This document shows, piece after piece, positions 27,243 through 37,077 of a DNA stretch of 64,000 nt; position 1 is the stretch's first letter; the number at the start of each line of letters is the position of its first letter. The position numbers and the translations under genes were made by a program. Below the pieces are notes generated by a model, which did no database searches, was not told where the DNA came from, and worked only from the letters and a program-made list of their open reading frames with translations. This DNA comes from Streptomyces sp. NBC_01669. Its GTDB lineage: Bacteria > Actinomycetota > Actinomycetes > Streptomycetales > Streptomycetaceae. The stretch spans positions 7,935,001 through 7,999,000 of the forward strand of contig NZ_JAPEQG010000001.1 of NCBI RefSeq assembly GCF_026339735.1, in the 5' to 3' direction.

Positions 27243-28208
27243 TCAGGAGTAGAAGTTGCGCTGCCACCGGTGCTTGGCCAGCACGGCGAGCTGGTCGGTG
27301 GTGAGCGGCCGCCCGTCGCTCAGGGCCGTGTTGCGCTCGACGTTGCGAACGGTGCGCATGCCGGGGATGACGGTGGAAACCGCCGGCGAACTCAGCACGA
27401 AGCGCAACGCGGTCTCGGCGATCTCATCGGGGGCGATAGCGAGGTCGGCGACGATCGCGGCCACCCGCTGTTCGACCTGTGCCGGGCGGTCATCGCGGAA
27501 GTAGCGGTTGCGCCAGTCACCCTCGGGGAACGTCGTGCCCGCGGTGATCCGACCGGTGAGGCCGCCCTCGTCCAGGGCCACCCGCACGATGACACCGACG
27601 CCGTGTTCCTCACAGGCCGGCAGCAGCGTGTCGGCGGGCGCCTGGTCGAAGACGTTGTAGATGACCTGCACGCTGTCCACGACGCCGCTGCGTACGAGTG
27701 CGAGTGCACTGTCGGGCTGGTGGTCGTTGATGGAGACGCCGAACAGGCGGATCTTTCCCTCCTGCTTCAGTTCGGCGATCGTCTCCAGCCAGTCGCCACG
27801 GCCGACCCAGTCGTCGCTCCACACATGGAACTGCAGTACGTCGAAGTGGTCCAGGCCGCTGGTCCGCAGGCTGGTCTCCAGGCTTGCGCGGATGTGCTCG
27901 CCCGGGAACGTCTCTGCCGGGTCAAGGCCGTTCGGCGCCGGCCACGTGCGGTTCTTCGGCGGCACTTTGGTCGCGACGCGTACCTCGTCGCCGGCCCGCT
28001 CACGGACGACCCGGCCGACGATCCGCTCGCTCTCGCCGTAGCCGCGGGCGGTATCGATGAAGTTCACGCCGAGGTCGATGGCGCGGTGCAGGGCCCGTAC
28101 GGACTCGTCCTCCGTGGCACCCACCCAGCTGGACTCACCGATGCCCCACGCGCCATAACCGATCTCGGACACGGACAGTCCACTTCGCCCCAGCTCGCGG
28201 TAGCGCAC
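27243..28208 (-). CDS. Aldo/keto reductase
   Basis: 321 residues from the GTG at 28208; GGAGG lies six bases upstream, which favours it over the ATG at 28214 that abuts the ribosome site. It starts with the family pattern RYRELGRSGLSVSEIGYGAW. The catalytic set is present: Asp and Tyr in FIDTARGYGESE, Lys in VATKVPP, His in VLQFHVW. It folds as a TIM barrel and uses NADP(H) to reduce carbonyls. The C-terminal cofactor segment is VSTVIPGMRTVRNVERN. No operon partner is seen. The substrate is unknown. Confidence 0.9.
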   Translation of the reverse strand: MRYRELGRSGLSVSEIGYGAWGIGESSWVGATEDESVRALHRAIDLGVNFIDTARGYGESERIVGRVVRERAGDEVRVATKVPPKNRTWPAPNGLDPAETFPGEHIRASLETSLRTSGLDHFDVLQFHVWSDDWVGRGDWLETIAELKQEGKIRLFGVSINDHQPDSALALVRSGVVDSVQVIYNVFDQAPADTLLPACEEHGVGVIVRVALDEGGLTGRITAGTTFPEGDWRNRYFRDDRPAQVEQRVAAIVADLAIAPDEIAETALRFVLSSPAVSTVIPGMRTVRNVERNTALSDGRPLTTDQLAVLAKHRWQRNFYS

Positions 28209-28925
28209 AATCATCCTCCACGTCTTGGTCCTCGTCCTGGCCGAGCCGAGGCTTCCGCCAGGAATCAGGTTGACGATAGGCGACACGGGTGGCAGGGGCA
28301 GGTGGATTTTGCGGGGCCGCTGTCGTGGTCACGGGCTCTCCGCTGTGACAGAGGTGTGACGGCTGCTGCTGTCGCGGAGCGAGGGAATCGGGCGGTCGCG
28401 GCCCCGGGAGGCCTGGGGGATACGGGAACGGCGGCGCTGCTGATTGTGCCGAGAGGGGGGATGGAGGTGGCCGACAAGTCGCGACGTGTCGGGCCGACAG
28501 CGTTCCTGCTCGGTGTGGTGATGGCACTGACATATGCCACTTCGATTATCTGGCCATGGGCGGTCGGCGCCCGGACGTGGATGTGGGGGACGTCATCGTC
28601 TTCCCGTTCATCGCGCTCATTGCGCACTCGGTCGTCCTCGGTGACCGCGCGCCCGACGATTCAACCGTTTTCCGGGGGCGGAGTCTGACGGTCCTGGAGG
28701 CCGGGGCGGAACGGCTGCGAGGGTGGGTGGCGAGGCGCATCGGCGAATCACTGACGATTCACAGGACAGGTTTGAGATGTTGCGCTCCGATTTCATCGAC
28801 CGCGTTCACTGAACGTGGATCGTCTCCCTCTTCCATAGCGACAGGATCGAGCGCGCATGGTCCGAACTCTGCCGAGAGCCTGGGCACGGGCATCAGCGCT
28901 CGGGCTGCCCCTACGAGGGGCCGGC
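28209..28925. other. Gap with a possible frameshifted small membrane protein
   Basis: An ATG at 28461 with an abutting purine-rich tract opens MEVADKSRRVGPTAFLLGVV and MALTYATSIIW, a single membrane helix, then turns into Ser/Arg low complexity. From 28556 another frame reads VDVGDVIVFPFIALIAHSVV and LGDRAPDDSTVFRGRSL. The two pieces could be one small membrane protein broken by a one-base loss near 28555. There is no clear family and no natural end, so it is not called as a gene. Nothing else is seen. Confidence 0.25.
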
Positions 28926-29393
28926 CTACTGGTTGTTCTGGTCGGGGACCACATGGACCGCCGCTTCCTCGGCGGAGGCCGCCGCGCCGTCGATTCCCAT
29001 GTCGAGGGCGATCATGCACCTCTCATCGTCTCCGTGCGCGCCCTCGTCGGGCGCGACCAGTCGCCCCGCGCGCAGATCACCGACCTCCCCGTCACGGATC
29101 TCACCGTCCGTGTCGACGACATCACCGATCCCGTCCCCGTCCGGGGCGTACACGTCCGGCTCCTCCTCGCTGAGGCGCTGGTCGAGACTTTCTCCCTCTC
29201 GCTGCTCAGCCGCAGTGACACCATGGTGTTCCACGGCCCATGGCCGCTCAGGGGGTGAATAGCCTGTGTCGAGCGGGTCCTGGCCCGCCCTGTCGTCAAG
29301 GGTGTCGGCCGGGTCCAGCAGCCCGGCGTCGTCCTGCACCTCCGAGCCGTCCGGCTGGTAGACCTCGTCACCCATCGTGGTGTCGCCGTCCAT
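28926..29393 (-). CDS. DUF5709 domain protein
   Basis: 155 residues from the ATG at 29393 with GGAGG at the right distance. It is strongly acidic and matches the actinobacterial DUF5709 family along its length: MGDEVYQPDGSEVQDDAGLL, GYSPPERPWAVEHHGVTAAE, EGESLDQRLSEEEPDV, RAGRLVAPDEGAH, GIDGAAASAEEAAVH. No signal peptide or membrane segment is present. The function is unknown. Long acidic disordered stretches are typical. The short residual ending (VVPDQNNQ) is not unusual. Confidence 0.88.
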   Translation of the reverse strand: MDGDTTMGDEVYQPDGSEVQDDAGLLDPADTLDDRAGQDPLDTGYSPPERPWAVEHHGVTAAEQREGESLDQRLSEEEPDVYAPDGDGIGDVVDTDGEIRDGEVGDLRAGRLVAPDEGAHGDDERCMIALDMGIDGAAASAEEAAVHVVPDQNNQ

Positions 29394-29612
29394 GGCACCT
29401 CCACTGTCGCGAATGAATCGTCGGGACAAACGTCCCACTTCGCGCCATGTCCTCTCTATCATCATCTGGGGTGTCGGCCGTCGGGACGACCGGAAGCGCG
29501 CCGGCGCCCCGACGCACTGCTCAGGGGAATGCGCCGTCCACGGGCAGAATCTCTCACCGAGGCGCCGTATGGGGGGCCGGTCGGATACGCGCGGGAGCCG
29601 CCGGGCCCACGG

Positions 29613-31590
29613 TCAGCCGACGTGGACGCGGGGCCGCAGAGCGGGGTCCGGCTCCGCCCGGCGCAGCACCTCGCGGGTCACCGGGGCGACCTCGCCGTCG
29701 CCGAAGACGAGGAAGCGCAGCAGATGGCTGACCGGGTGGCCCTCGGTCCAGTTGAAGTAGGCGTGCGGGACCTGGCCGGTGCGGTCGCGCAGCTCCATCA
29801 GGACGGCCGCGATGGTGTTGGGCACCACCGCGCTCTCCATGCGCAGCCTGCGCACTCCGTGCTTCTCGTCGCCGTGCACGGCCACCGTGGCGGTGAAGTC
29901 GGAGGAGTCCTGGATGAAGACCTCCAGGAAGAGCACGGGGCGGCCGTCGGGGATATGGGTCTGCTCGCGCTGGCTGTACTCCTTCGCGCGATACGCGACC
30001 GTGCTGTGCTCCTGCGGCTCGTTGGCGATGATCCGGAGCGGTCCGGCCGCCGCGGCCTCGTCGATCAGCCGGACCGCGTTCTCGTCGAAGGTCACCGCCG
30101 CGGCGCGCAGCTCGAAGGCGCGGTGGATCCGCGAGGCGGAGGATGTCAGCAGGATGGCGATGATGAACAGCGAGGCGATCTTGATGCCGTCGGGCCGCTC
30201 GACCACGTTCGTGACCAGGGTGTATGCGAAGACCGCGGTGATCGTACCGAAGCCGATCATGGCCCACCGGTTGCCGCGGCGCTGCACGGCGACGGCAGAC
30301 GCGAAGGAGGCCGACAGCATCAGCACCAGCACACCCGTCGCGTAGGCGCCGCTCTGGTCGTCGACATTGGCGTTGAACCAGACGGTGATGAACACCGCGA
30401 TCGCCATGAAGACCAGCACCAGTGGCCGCACCGCACGCGTCCACTCCGGCGCCATCCCGTAGCGCGGCAGATAGCGCGGTACGAGGTTGAGCAGCCCGGC
30501 AAGTGCGGAGGCTCCGGCGAACCAGAGGATGGCGATGGTCGACACGTCGTACACAGTGCCGAAGGCTTCGCCGAGATGTTCGTGCGCGAGGTACGCCAGT
30601 GCGCGGCCGTTCGCCGCGCCGCCGCTCTTGAACTCGTCCTGTGGGATGAGGATCGTCGTGGCGAGGCTGGACAGCAGCAGGAAGCAGCTCATGATCACGG
30701 CGGCGGCGGTGAGCAGCTTGCGGGTGTCGCGGATCCGGCCCGCCGGATTCTCGTACGTGTCCGTTGCGTCGCCGCGCACCTGGGGCATGACGGCGACACC
30801 GGTTTCGAATCCGGACATGCCGAGCGCGAGCTTCGGGAAGACCAGCAGTGCGACACCGATCATGGCCAGCGGTGAGGAGTGCTCCAGGGTCATCGCGTCC
30901 GTCCAGTCGCCGATCCTGACCGGGTGGGTGAGGATCTGCCAGGCGGAGCCGGCCAGGACGACGACGTTGAGGAGCAGATACGTCGCGACGAGCACCACCG
31001 CGATGCCGATCGCCTCACGGAACCCCTTGAGGAAGACCGCAGCGAGGGCGGCGACCAGGACCAGAGTGATCCAGACGTTCTCGCCGTGCAGCCAGTGCGG
31101 GGCGAAAGGATTCTCCACGACGTGTGCGGAGGCGTCCGCCGCCGAGAGCGTGATGGTGATCATGAAGTCGGTGGCGGCGAACCCCAGCAGCACCAGGACG
31201 AAGAGTTTCCCCGCCCACCAGGGCAGCAGGCGCTCCAGCATGGCGATCGAGCCCTCGCCGTGCGGGCTCTCCTTGGCCACCCTGCGGTAGACGGGGAGCG
31301 CCCCCAGCAGGGTCAGGGCGATCAGCACCAGGGTGGCCAGCGGCGAGAGCAGCCCGGCCGCGAGTGCGGCGATGCCCGGCTGGTAGCCGAGGGTGGAGAA
31401 GTAGTCGACACCGGTGAGGCACATGACCCTCCACCAGGTGTGCCCCTTGTGCTCGGGGCTCGGCGTGCCGTGCGGTCTGCTCGCTCAGCCCGTCCAGCAG
31501 CCAGGGCCGCCATCCGCGCCGCCGCTGCAGCGTGGTCTGTCCCCGCCCCTGCCCGGACCCGACCGGGGCGGGCCCTTGCATGCCAGTCAT
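29613..31590 (-). pseudogene. APC-superfamily transporter, one-base frameshift near the N-terminus
   Basis: The natural start is the ATG at 31590 (AGGAAGAG upstream), giving MTGMQGPAPV...WLLDGLSEQTARHAEP. The frame then breaks at a run of four G (C on the coding strand) at 31455-31458. Removing one base restores HAEPEHKGHTWWRVMCLTGV and then about 600 residues of an intact permease with about twelve helices and a cytoplasmic domain. From the internal ATG at 31424 the remaining 603 codons are open (CLTGVDYFSTLGYQPGIAAL and on). The family includes amino acid and potassium carriers. It faces the kdp remnant and its operator-like repeats, so potassium is a fair guess. It may be a true mutation, a phase-variable tract or an assembly error. 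Confidence 0.7.
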
Positions 31591-31702
31591 GTGCGTGCTC
31601 TTCCTGCCGATCGACCGTACGACGAGGAGCGAGTATCCAGCACGTTGTCACCCGCCCGACGGCTGGGGGCGAACGCGATCGGTGGCCGGAGTACCAGGGG
31701 TG

Positions 31703-31750
31703 CGTCAGTATCCCGTCAGCGGACCCCCGATGGCCGTCAGTATCGCGTCA
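31703..31750. promoter_or_regulatory. Tandem operator-like repeats (candidate KdpE boxes)
   Basis: CGTCAGTATCCCGTCA (31703-31718) is repeated at 31735-31750 with one mismatch. The four CGTCA half-sites start at 31703, 31714, 31735 and 31746, spaced 11, 21 and 11 bp: one and two helical turns. Such phased direct repeats are typical for OmpR-class regulators. They lie between the divergent APC transporter and kdpE/kdpD genes. The rest of 31591-31918 shows no gene. Confidence 0.5.
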
Positions 31751-31918
31751 AGGAGGGCGGAGCCCCTGGTCACCGGGCATACGGTGACAGCCACTGCCCC
31801 GGCCCGCCTCCCCGCACCGGGGCCCTGTCCCGTCCCCGGGCTCATCGAGGAGGAATCCCATGCCAGGGACCGCAGCCCGGACCGCGTACTCGTCGGCCGG
31901 CGCCACGACCGGGCACCC

Positions 31919-32357
31919 ATGACACGGCTGCTCGTGGTGGAGGATGATCCCCAGCTCGTGCAGGCTCTCGTGATCACTGTGCGGGCGCGCGCCCACGACG
32001 TCGACACCGCGCCCGACGCGACGAGCGTGGCGCTCGACGCGCGCGCCGACGTCTCCCTCACCCAACCGTTCAGCATCGAGGAGCGTCGACCTGGGCGCCA
32101 GGAAAGCCGACCGCAGGGGCGCGACGTACGGCTGACCCCGACCGAATGGCACCTGCGGGAGTTCCTGATCGACAAGCCCGGGCGGCCGATCACCCAGCGG
32201 CAGCTGCTCCAGGAGGTCTGGGACCTGTCCTGCAGCAACAAGACCAACTATCCGCGGGTCCGCATGGCCCGGCTGAGGCTGAATCTCGAATCGGACGCCT
32301 CCCACCCCCCGGTATCCGATCACGGAGCCGGGCCTGGGATACCGCTTCGAGCCGTAG
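31919..32357 (+). pseudogene. kdpE: kdpE response regulator, internally deleted and frameshifted
   Basis: Starts MTRLLVVEDDPQLVQALVIT, as in KdpE. The receiver core with the phospho-acceptor Asp and dimer interface is missing: the frame goes from DVDTAPDATS straight to VALDARADVSLTQPFSIEE, the receiver end. A frame change follows (VDLGARKADRRG in a second frame). The winged-helix part is present (DVRLTPTEWHLREFLIDKPG, RQLLQEVW) but with further frame loss before the family ending GYRFEP at 32357. The gene cannot make a working regulator. It sits 16 bp before kdpD. Confidence 0.8.
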
Positions 32358-32373
32358 GGATCGGGCGGGACAC

Positions 32374-34917
32374 ATGGGACGCGGGAAGCTTCGGATCTAC
32401 CTCGGTGCGGCTCCGGGCGTGGGCAAGACCTACGCGATGCTCTCGGAGGGCCACCGCCGCGTCGAGCGCGGCACGGACTGCGTGGTCGCATTCGTGGAAC
32501 ACCACAGCAGACCCCGCACCGAGGTGATGCTGCAGGGTCTGGAGCAGCTGCCGCGCAAGGAACTGGACCACCGGGGCGCCACCTTCACCGAAATGGATGT
32601 CGATGCCCTCATCGCCCGCCGGCCCGCTGTGGCCCTCGTCGACGAACTGGCCCACACCAACATCCCGGGTTCGCGCAACGCCAAGCGCTGGCAGGACATC
32701 GAGGAACTCCTGCAGGCCGGCATCGACGTCGTCACCAACGTCAACATTCAGCATCTGGAGTCGCTGGGTGACGTGGTCGAGTCAATAACGGGAGTACGGC
32801 AGCGTGAGACCGTCCCCGACGAATTCGTCCGGCGCGCCGACCAGATCGAACTGGTCGACATGTCGCCCCAGGCGCTCCGCCGCCGTATGGCCCACGGCAA
32901 CATCTACCAGGCCGACAAGGTCGACGCGGCACTCTCCAACTACTTCCGCCCCGGCAATCTCACCGCGCTGCGCGAACTGGCCCTGCTGTGGACCGCGGAC
33001 CGGGTCGACGAATACCTCCAGGAGTACCGGTCCGAGCACCGGGTCTCGAAGATCTGGGGCTCGCGGGAACGCATCGTCGTCGGTCTCACCGGCGGCCCGG
33101 AAGGACGCACCCTGATCCGCCGCGCGGCCCGGCTGGCGGAGAAGGGCGCGGGAGGCGAAGTGCTTGCCGTGTACATCGCCCGCAGCGGCGGTCTCACCTC
33201 CGCGTCCCCGAAGGAACTGGCCGTCCAGCGCACCCTGGTGGAGGACCTGGGCGGCACCTTCCACCACGTGATAGGCGAGAACGTGTCCTCCGCGCTGCTT
33301 GAGTTCGCCCGCGGCGTCAACGCGACCCAGATCGTCCTCGGCGTGTCCCGCCGCAAGCCCTGGCAGTACGTCTTCGGGCCCGGCGTCAGCGATACGGTCG
33401 CCCGCGATTCGGGCCCCGATCTCGACGTACACCTGGTCACCCACGACGCCGTCGGCAGGGGGCGCGGACTGCCGGTGACGAGGAGCAGCCGGCTCGGCCG
33501 CTCCCGGATCATCTGGGGCTGGCTGGCCGCGGTGGCCGGACCTGCACTCCTCACCGTCCTCCTGAGCAGCCTCGCCCCCGAGGTGGGTCTCGCCAACGAC
33601 ATGCTGCTGTATCTGTCGCTGACGGTCAGCGCCGCCCTGCTCGGCGGGCTGCGACCCGCGCTCGCCTCCGCGGTCTTCGGCTCCTTCCTGCTCAACTGGT
33701 ACTTCACCCCGCCCGTCCACACCCTGACCGTCGCCGATCCGCAGAACATCGTCGCCATCGCGATCTTCGTGGGTGTTGCCGTTTCGGTCGCCTCGGTCGT
33801 GGACCTTGCCGCCCGCCGCACCCATCAGGCGGCCCGGCTGCGTGCCGAGTCCGAGATCCTCTCGTTCCTCGCGGGCAGCGTCCTGCGCGGTGAGACGACG
33901 CTGGACGCCCTGCTGGAGCGGGTCCGCGAGACCTTCGCGATGGAGTCCGTGGCGCTGCTGGAGAGGGAGAGCGAGGTCGCTCCGTGGACCTGTGCGGGCA
34001 GCGTCGGGCCCAGGCCGGCCGACCGGCCCGAGCAGGCCCATGTGGACATGCCCGTGGGCGACGACATGGCCCTTGCGCTCTCCGGCCGGGTGCTGCCCGC
34101 CGAGGACCGGAGGGTGCTCGCCGCGTTCGCCGCACAGGCCGCCGTCGTCCTGGACCGCCGGCGTCTCCAGGACGAAGCCCAGCGGGCCCGCGGGCTGGCC
34201 GAGGGCAACCGCATCCGCACCGCCCTGCTCGCCGCCGTCAGCCACGATCTGCGGACGCCCCTCGCGGGCATCAAGGCATCCGTCACCTCTCTGCGCTCCG
34301 ACGACATCGAATGGTCCGAGCAGGACCGGGCCGAACTCCTCGAAGGCATCGAGGCCGGAGCCGACCGCCTGGACCACCTGGTCGGCAATCTCCTCGACAT
34401 GTCCCGGCTGCAGACCGGCACCGTCACCCCGCTGATCCGTGAGATCGACCTCGACGAGGTGGTCCCGATGGCGCTCGGAGGCGTACCCGAGGGGAGTGCG
34501 GTGCTCGACATCCCGGAGGACCTTCCGATGGTCGCCGTCGACAAGGGGCTCCTGGAACGGGCCGTTGCCAACGTCGTGGAGAACGCCGTCAAGTACGGCC
34601 CCGAGGACAGACCGGTGCTGGTGTCGGCCAGCGCCCTGGGCGACCGCGTGGAACTGCGGGTCGTGGACCTCGGCCCCGGCATACCGGACGAGGCGAAGGA
34701 CCGTGTCTTCGAACCCTTCCAGCGTCACGGCGACGCCCCGCGCGGCTCGGGTGTGGGCCTCGGCCTGGCGGTGGCCCGCGGCTTCACCGAGGCGATGGGC
34801 GGCACACTGGCCGCCGAGGACACACCCGGCGGCGGACTCACCATGGTCCTGACGCTGCGCACGGCCACCGTCCGGGCGGGGGCCTCTCCGGATATTCCCG
34901 TCACCGCGACGACATGA
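32374..34917 (+). CDS. kdpD: KdpD-type sensor histidine kinase
   Basis: 847 residues from the ATG at 32374 (MGRGKLRIYLGAAPGVGKTY, Walker A-like loop at residues 11-19). Domains in order: KdpD N-terminal domain (1-210), universal-stress-like domain (230-365), four membrane helices (DUF4118, about 385-490), GAF-like domain (510-600), HisKA with His624 in AAVSHDLRTPLAG, and HATPase with NVVENAVKYGP and GSGVGLGLAVARG. KdpD normally senses potassium limitation and controls kdpFABC. Here the kdpFABC genes are absent from the window and kdpE is ruined, so the kinase is intact by sequence but has no local partner. Confidence 0.92.
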   Translation: MGRGKLRIYLGAAPGVGKTYAMLSEGHRRVERGTDCVVAFVEHHSRPRTEVMLQGLEQLPRKELDHRGATFTEMDVDALIARRPAVALVDELAHTNIPGSRNAKRWQDIEELLQAGIDVVTNVNIQHLESLGDVVESITGVRQRETVPDEFVRRADQIELVDMSPQALRRRMAHGNIYQADKVDAALSNYFRPGNLTALRELALLWTADRVDEYLQEYRSEHRVSKIWGSRERIVVGLTGGPEGRTLIRRAARLAEKGAGGEVLAVYIARSGGLTSASPKELAVQRTLVEDLGGTFHHVIGENVSSALLEFARGVNATQIVLGVSRRKPWQYVFGPGVSDTVARDSGPDLDVHLVTHDAVGRGRGLPVTRSSRLGRSRIIWGWLAAVAGPALLTVLLSSLAPEVGLANDMLLYLSLTVSAALLGGLRPALASAVFGSFLLNWYFTPPVHTLTVADPQNIVAIAIFVGVAVSVASVVDLAARRTHQAARLRAESEILSFLAGSVLRGETTLDALLERVRETFAMESVALLERESEVAPWTCAGSVGPRPADRPEQAHVDMPVGDDMALALSGRVLPAEDRRVLAAFAAQAAVVLDRRRLQDEAQRARGLAEGNRIRTALLAAVSHDLRTPLAGIKASVTSLRSDDIEWSEQDRAELLEGIEAGADRLDHLVGNLLDMSRLQTGTVTPLIREIDLDEVVPMALGGVPEGSAVLDIPEDLPMVAVDKGLLERAVANVVENAVKYGPEDRPVLVSASALGDRVELRVVDLGPGIPDEAKDRVFEPFQRHGDAPRGSGVGLGLAVARGFTEAMGGTLAAEDTPGGGLTMVLTLRTATVRAGASPDIPVTATT

Positions 34918-35469
34918 CGCAGGCCGCTGCGTGGGAGCGGTTTCAGTTGCGGCGGATCTCCCATGTGTCGCCGTCGGCCGAGGCGCCGCGCAGACCGTCC
35001 AGGGCATCCACGCCGACGAATTCCACCATGTGCGGGGCGGCGAGCGAGGCAAAGCCGAAGGTGCGCCCCGGATCCCAGCCGAGGGATCGGCGCAGGCGGC
35101 GGAGCAGGTGCGCGACGCCGGCCTGGGCGCCTGCCAGCACCCAGGCGTCCGGGGCCTGCGCGGTCAGGCACTGGGCCGGCCCGTTGAGTACAAGAATTGA
35201 ACAGTTGATGCGACCTGGTGCCCCTTCGATGCGATCGGACTCGCGGGTGTCGAACAGGGGCTGACGGTCCGTCCGTTTCAGTGGACTGTGCTGACGCCCG
35301 TGCTGACGGGATGCCCGGCCGGTTCCACCGCGACCTCGTTCACTTCGGTACGGGGACTCGCGAACGCCGGGACACCGCGACCCGGACGGCCCGTCGGCGC
35401 CACCACAGGCCGGACTGCTGAGCCGGTCCGGCCGGTCGGCGGCATGCGCCGGTCACTCGCACTCCGCGA
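34918..35469. other. Gap without a supported gene
   Basis: A minus-strand frame at 34943-35140 (extendable upstream without a start) reads WVLAGAQAGVAHLLRRLRRS, LGWDPGRTFGFASLAAPHMV and ends DGDTWEIRRN. It has protein-like composition and may be the end of a decayed gene, but I do not recognise the family. The remainder shows nothing. Confidence 0.3.
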
Positions 35470-36342
35470 TCACCCGTTCTCCCCGGCCGCGCGCCGGTCC
35501 GTCGAGGGTGACGACAACGGGACGACCCGCAGCGGGGTGCGCGGCGGGCGGGCCCGCCATTCGCGCGGGTAGCCGATCGACACCTCCTCGAACCGCACGC
35601 CGTCGTAGTGAGTCACCCGCGGAATGTGCAGGTGCCCGTAGATCACGGCCGCGGCGCGGAAGCGGCGGTGCCAGTCCCGGGTGAGTTCCGTCCCGCACCA
35701 CTGGGCGAACTCCGGGTACCGCAGCACATCGGTCGGTTCACGCACCAGCGGATAATGGTTGACCAGGACCGTACGGTGGTTCTCCGGAACGGCGGCCAGC
35801 CGGAGTTCGGTCTGCCGTACCCGCGCCCGGCACCAGTCGTCGCGCGTCGGGTACGGGTCGGGGTGGAGGAGGTGCTCGTCGGTGCAGACGACCCCGGTCC
35901 TGTGGGCATAGGCGAGGGACTCCTCCTTGGTGGTCGTTCCCGGTGCGCGGAACGTGTAGTCGTACAGCACGAAGAGAGGCGCCACGGTCACCGGCCCCTC
36001 CTCGTCCTCCCACACCGGATAGGGATCCTCCGGGGTGACGACGCCCAGCTTCCGGCAGAGCTCGACCAGATGGAGGTACCGCGCCTCGCCCCGCAGCTCC
36101 ACGGGGTCGCGCGGGTGGGTCCACAGCTCATGGTTCCCCGGGACCCACACGACCTTGGTGAAGCGCTCGCTGAGCATCTTCAGCGCCTGCTCGATGTCGG
36201 CGACCTTCTCGGCGACATCGCCTGCGACGACGAGCCAGTCGGCGTCGGTGCCGGGACGCAGGGACGACGCGATGGCACGGTTATCGGCGTAGGCGACGTG
36301 CAGGTCGCTGACCGCCAGCAGCTGTCCGTTCAGGGCAAGCAC
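35470..36342 (-). CDS. Calcineurin-like metallophosphoesterase
   Basis: About 290 residues from a GTG at 36342, where AGGAG is immediately adjacent, so the true start could be a few codons later. All metallophosphoesterase motifs are present: AVSDLHVAY (D-x-H), VVAGDVAEK (GD), VPGNHELW (GNHE), a central VLVNHYPLV and IYGHLHIPRV (GHxH). It is a dinuclear metal phosphoesterase of the cytoplasm. Similar Streptomyces proteins occur near phosphopantetheinyl transferases, but no such gene is here. The substrate is unknown. Confidence 0.88.
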   Translation of the reverse strand: MLALNGQLLAVSDLHVAYADNRAIASSLRPGTDADWLVVAGDVAEKVADIEQALKMLSERFTKVVWVPGNHELWTHPRDPVELRGEARYLHLVELCRKLGVVTPEDPYPVWEDEEGPVTVAPLFVLYDYTFRAPGTTTKEESLAYAHRTGVVCTDEHLLHPDPYPTRDDWCRARVRQTELRLAAVPENHRTVLVNHYPLVREPTDVLRYPEFAQWCGTELTRDWHRRFRAAAVIYGHLHIPRVTHYDGVRFEEVSIGYPREWRARPPRTPLRVVPLSSPSTDRRAAGENG

Positions 36343-36573
36343 TCCTCGTTCCGTGGGTTTCGCACCCGGCTGTCCCCGGCACTTCCCACCAGTGGTGGAA
36401 CAGTCCGGGACCGGAGCGGGTGAGCGTGACGCCGTGTGCCTGGCAGGCCCGTTCGCCCTTCCCGGCTCCGATCGAACCATCCGGCCCGGCAATGTACGAG
36501 ACGCCATGACGCCGGGCGTGGTCGCCGGATTCCGGCAGGGCCGGTGGGTCCGGCCGCGAATCCGGTGAGCCTC

Positions 36574-36940
36574 TCAGATGCGGTACGCGCCTGCGGGCAC
36601 GCCGTGGGAGACGCCGTACGGGGTCAGGGCGACTATGCCTGTTCCGCGCGAAGGTGTACCGGGAGAACGCGAAGCCGACCCGGTGGCGCGACTCCTCGGT
36701 GGGCGCGTCGAGGAGGCCCTGGAGCACATCATCGAACCCCGCACCCCCGATCCGCCCGAGCACAGCTGTGATCTCCCGCCGGTCCACCGGGGAGGCCTCG
36801 TCCATCAGCTCCCCCACCAGCGGCGGTACCGCATCACTCCCCAGAGCGACCAGCGCAGCTGCCGCCGCGTCGCGCCGATCCGGCAGACCGAGGTCCCGCA
36901 CCACGTCCACACCCACAAGAGCCCGCTTCGGCAGCGTCAA
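36574..36940 (-). pseudogene. HEAT-repeat-like protein, probably frameshifted
   Basis: ATG at 36940 opens MTLPKRALVGVDVVRDLGLP, DRRDAAAAALVALGSDAVPP and helical repeats of about 30 residues (VPPLVGELMDEASPVDRREI, FDDVLQGLLDAPTEESRHRV). This is the pattern of HEAT/armadillo repeat proteins. Around 36645 the frame turns into an Arg/Pro-rich tract, while another frame continues GIVALTPYGVSHGVPAGAYR and stops at 36574. One indel would join them. The function is unknown. Confidence 0.45.
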
Positions 36941-37077
36941 CCGGCACCCCGACCGTCATGATCGCGCACCGATTCCCCGCCCGGGACCAGATCTTCCCAG
37001 CCGGGAGCGCAAGGCGGGGTGGTGGAGCGCCCCTGTCGCCCCCGGCCTCCCACGCCGACCGACGTAGCATGATCCCC

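Noticed and set aside
28926..29465. Longer start for the DUF5709 gene at 29465
   Set aside because: The ATG at 29393 has a proper GGAGG site and matches where the family begins.
32782..35052. Long minus-strand frame across kdpD
   Set aside because: Antisense shadow of a clearly coding kdpD; low-complexity composition.
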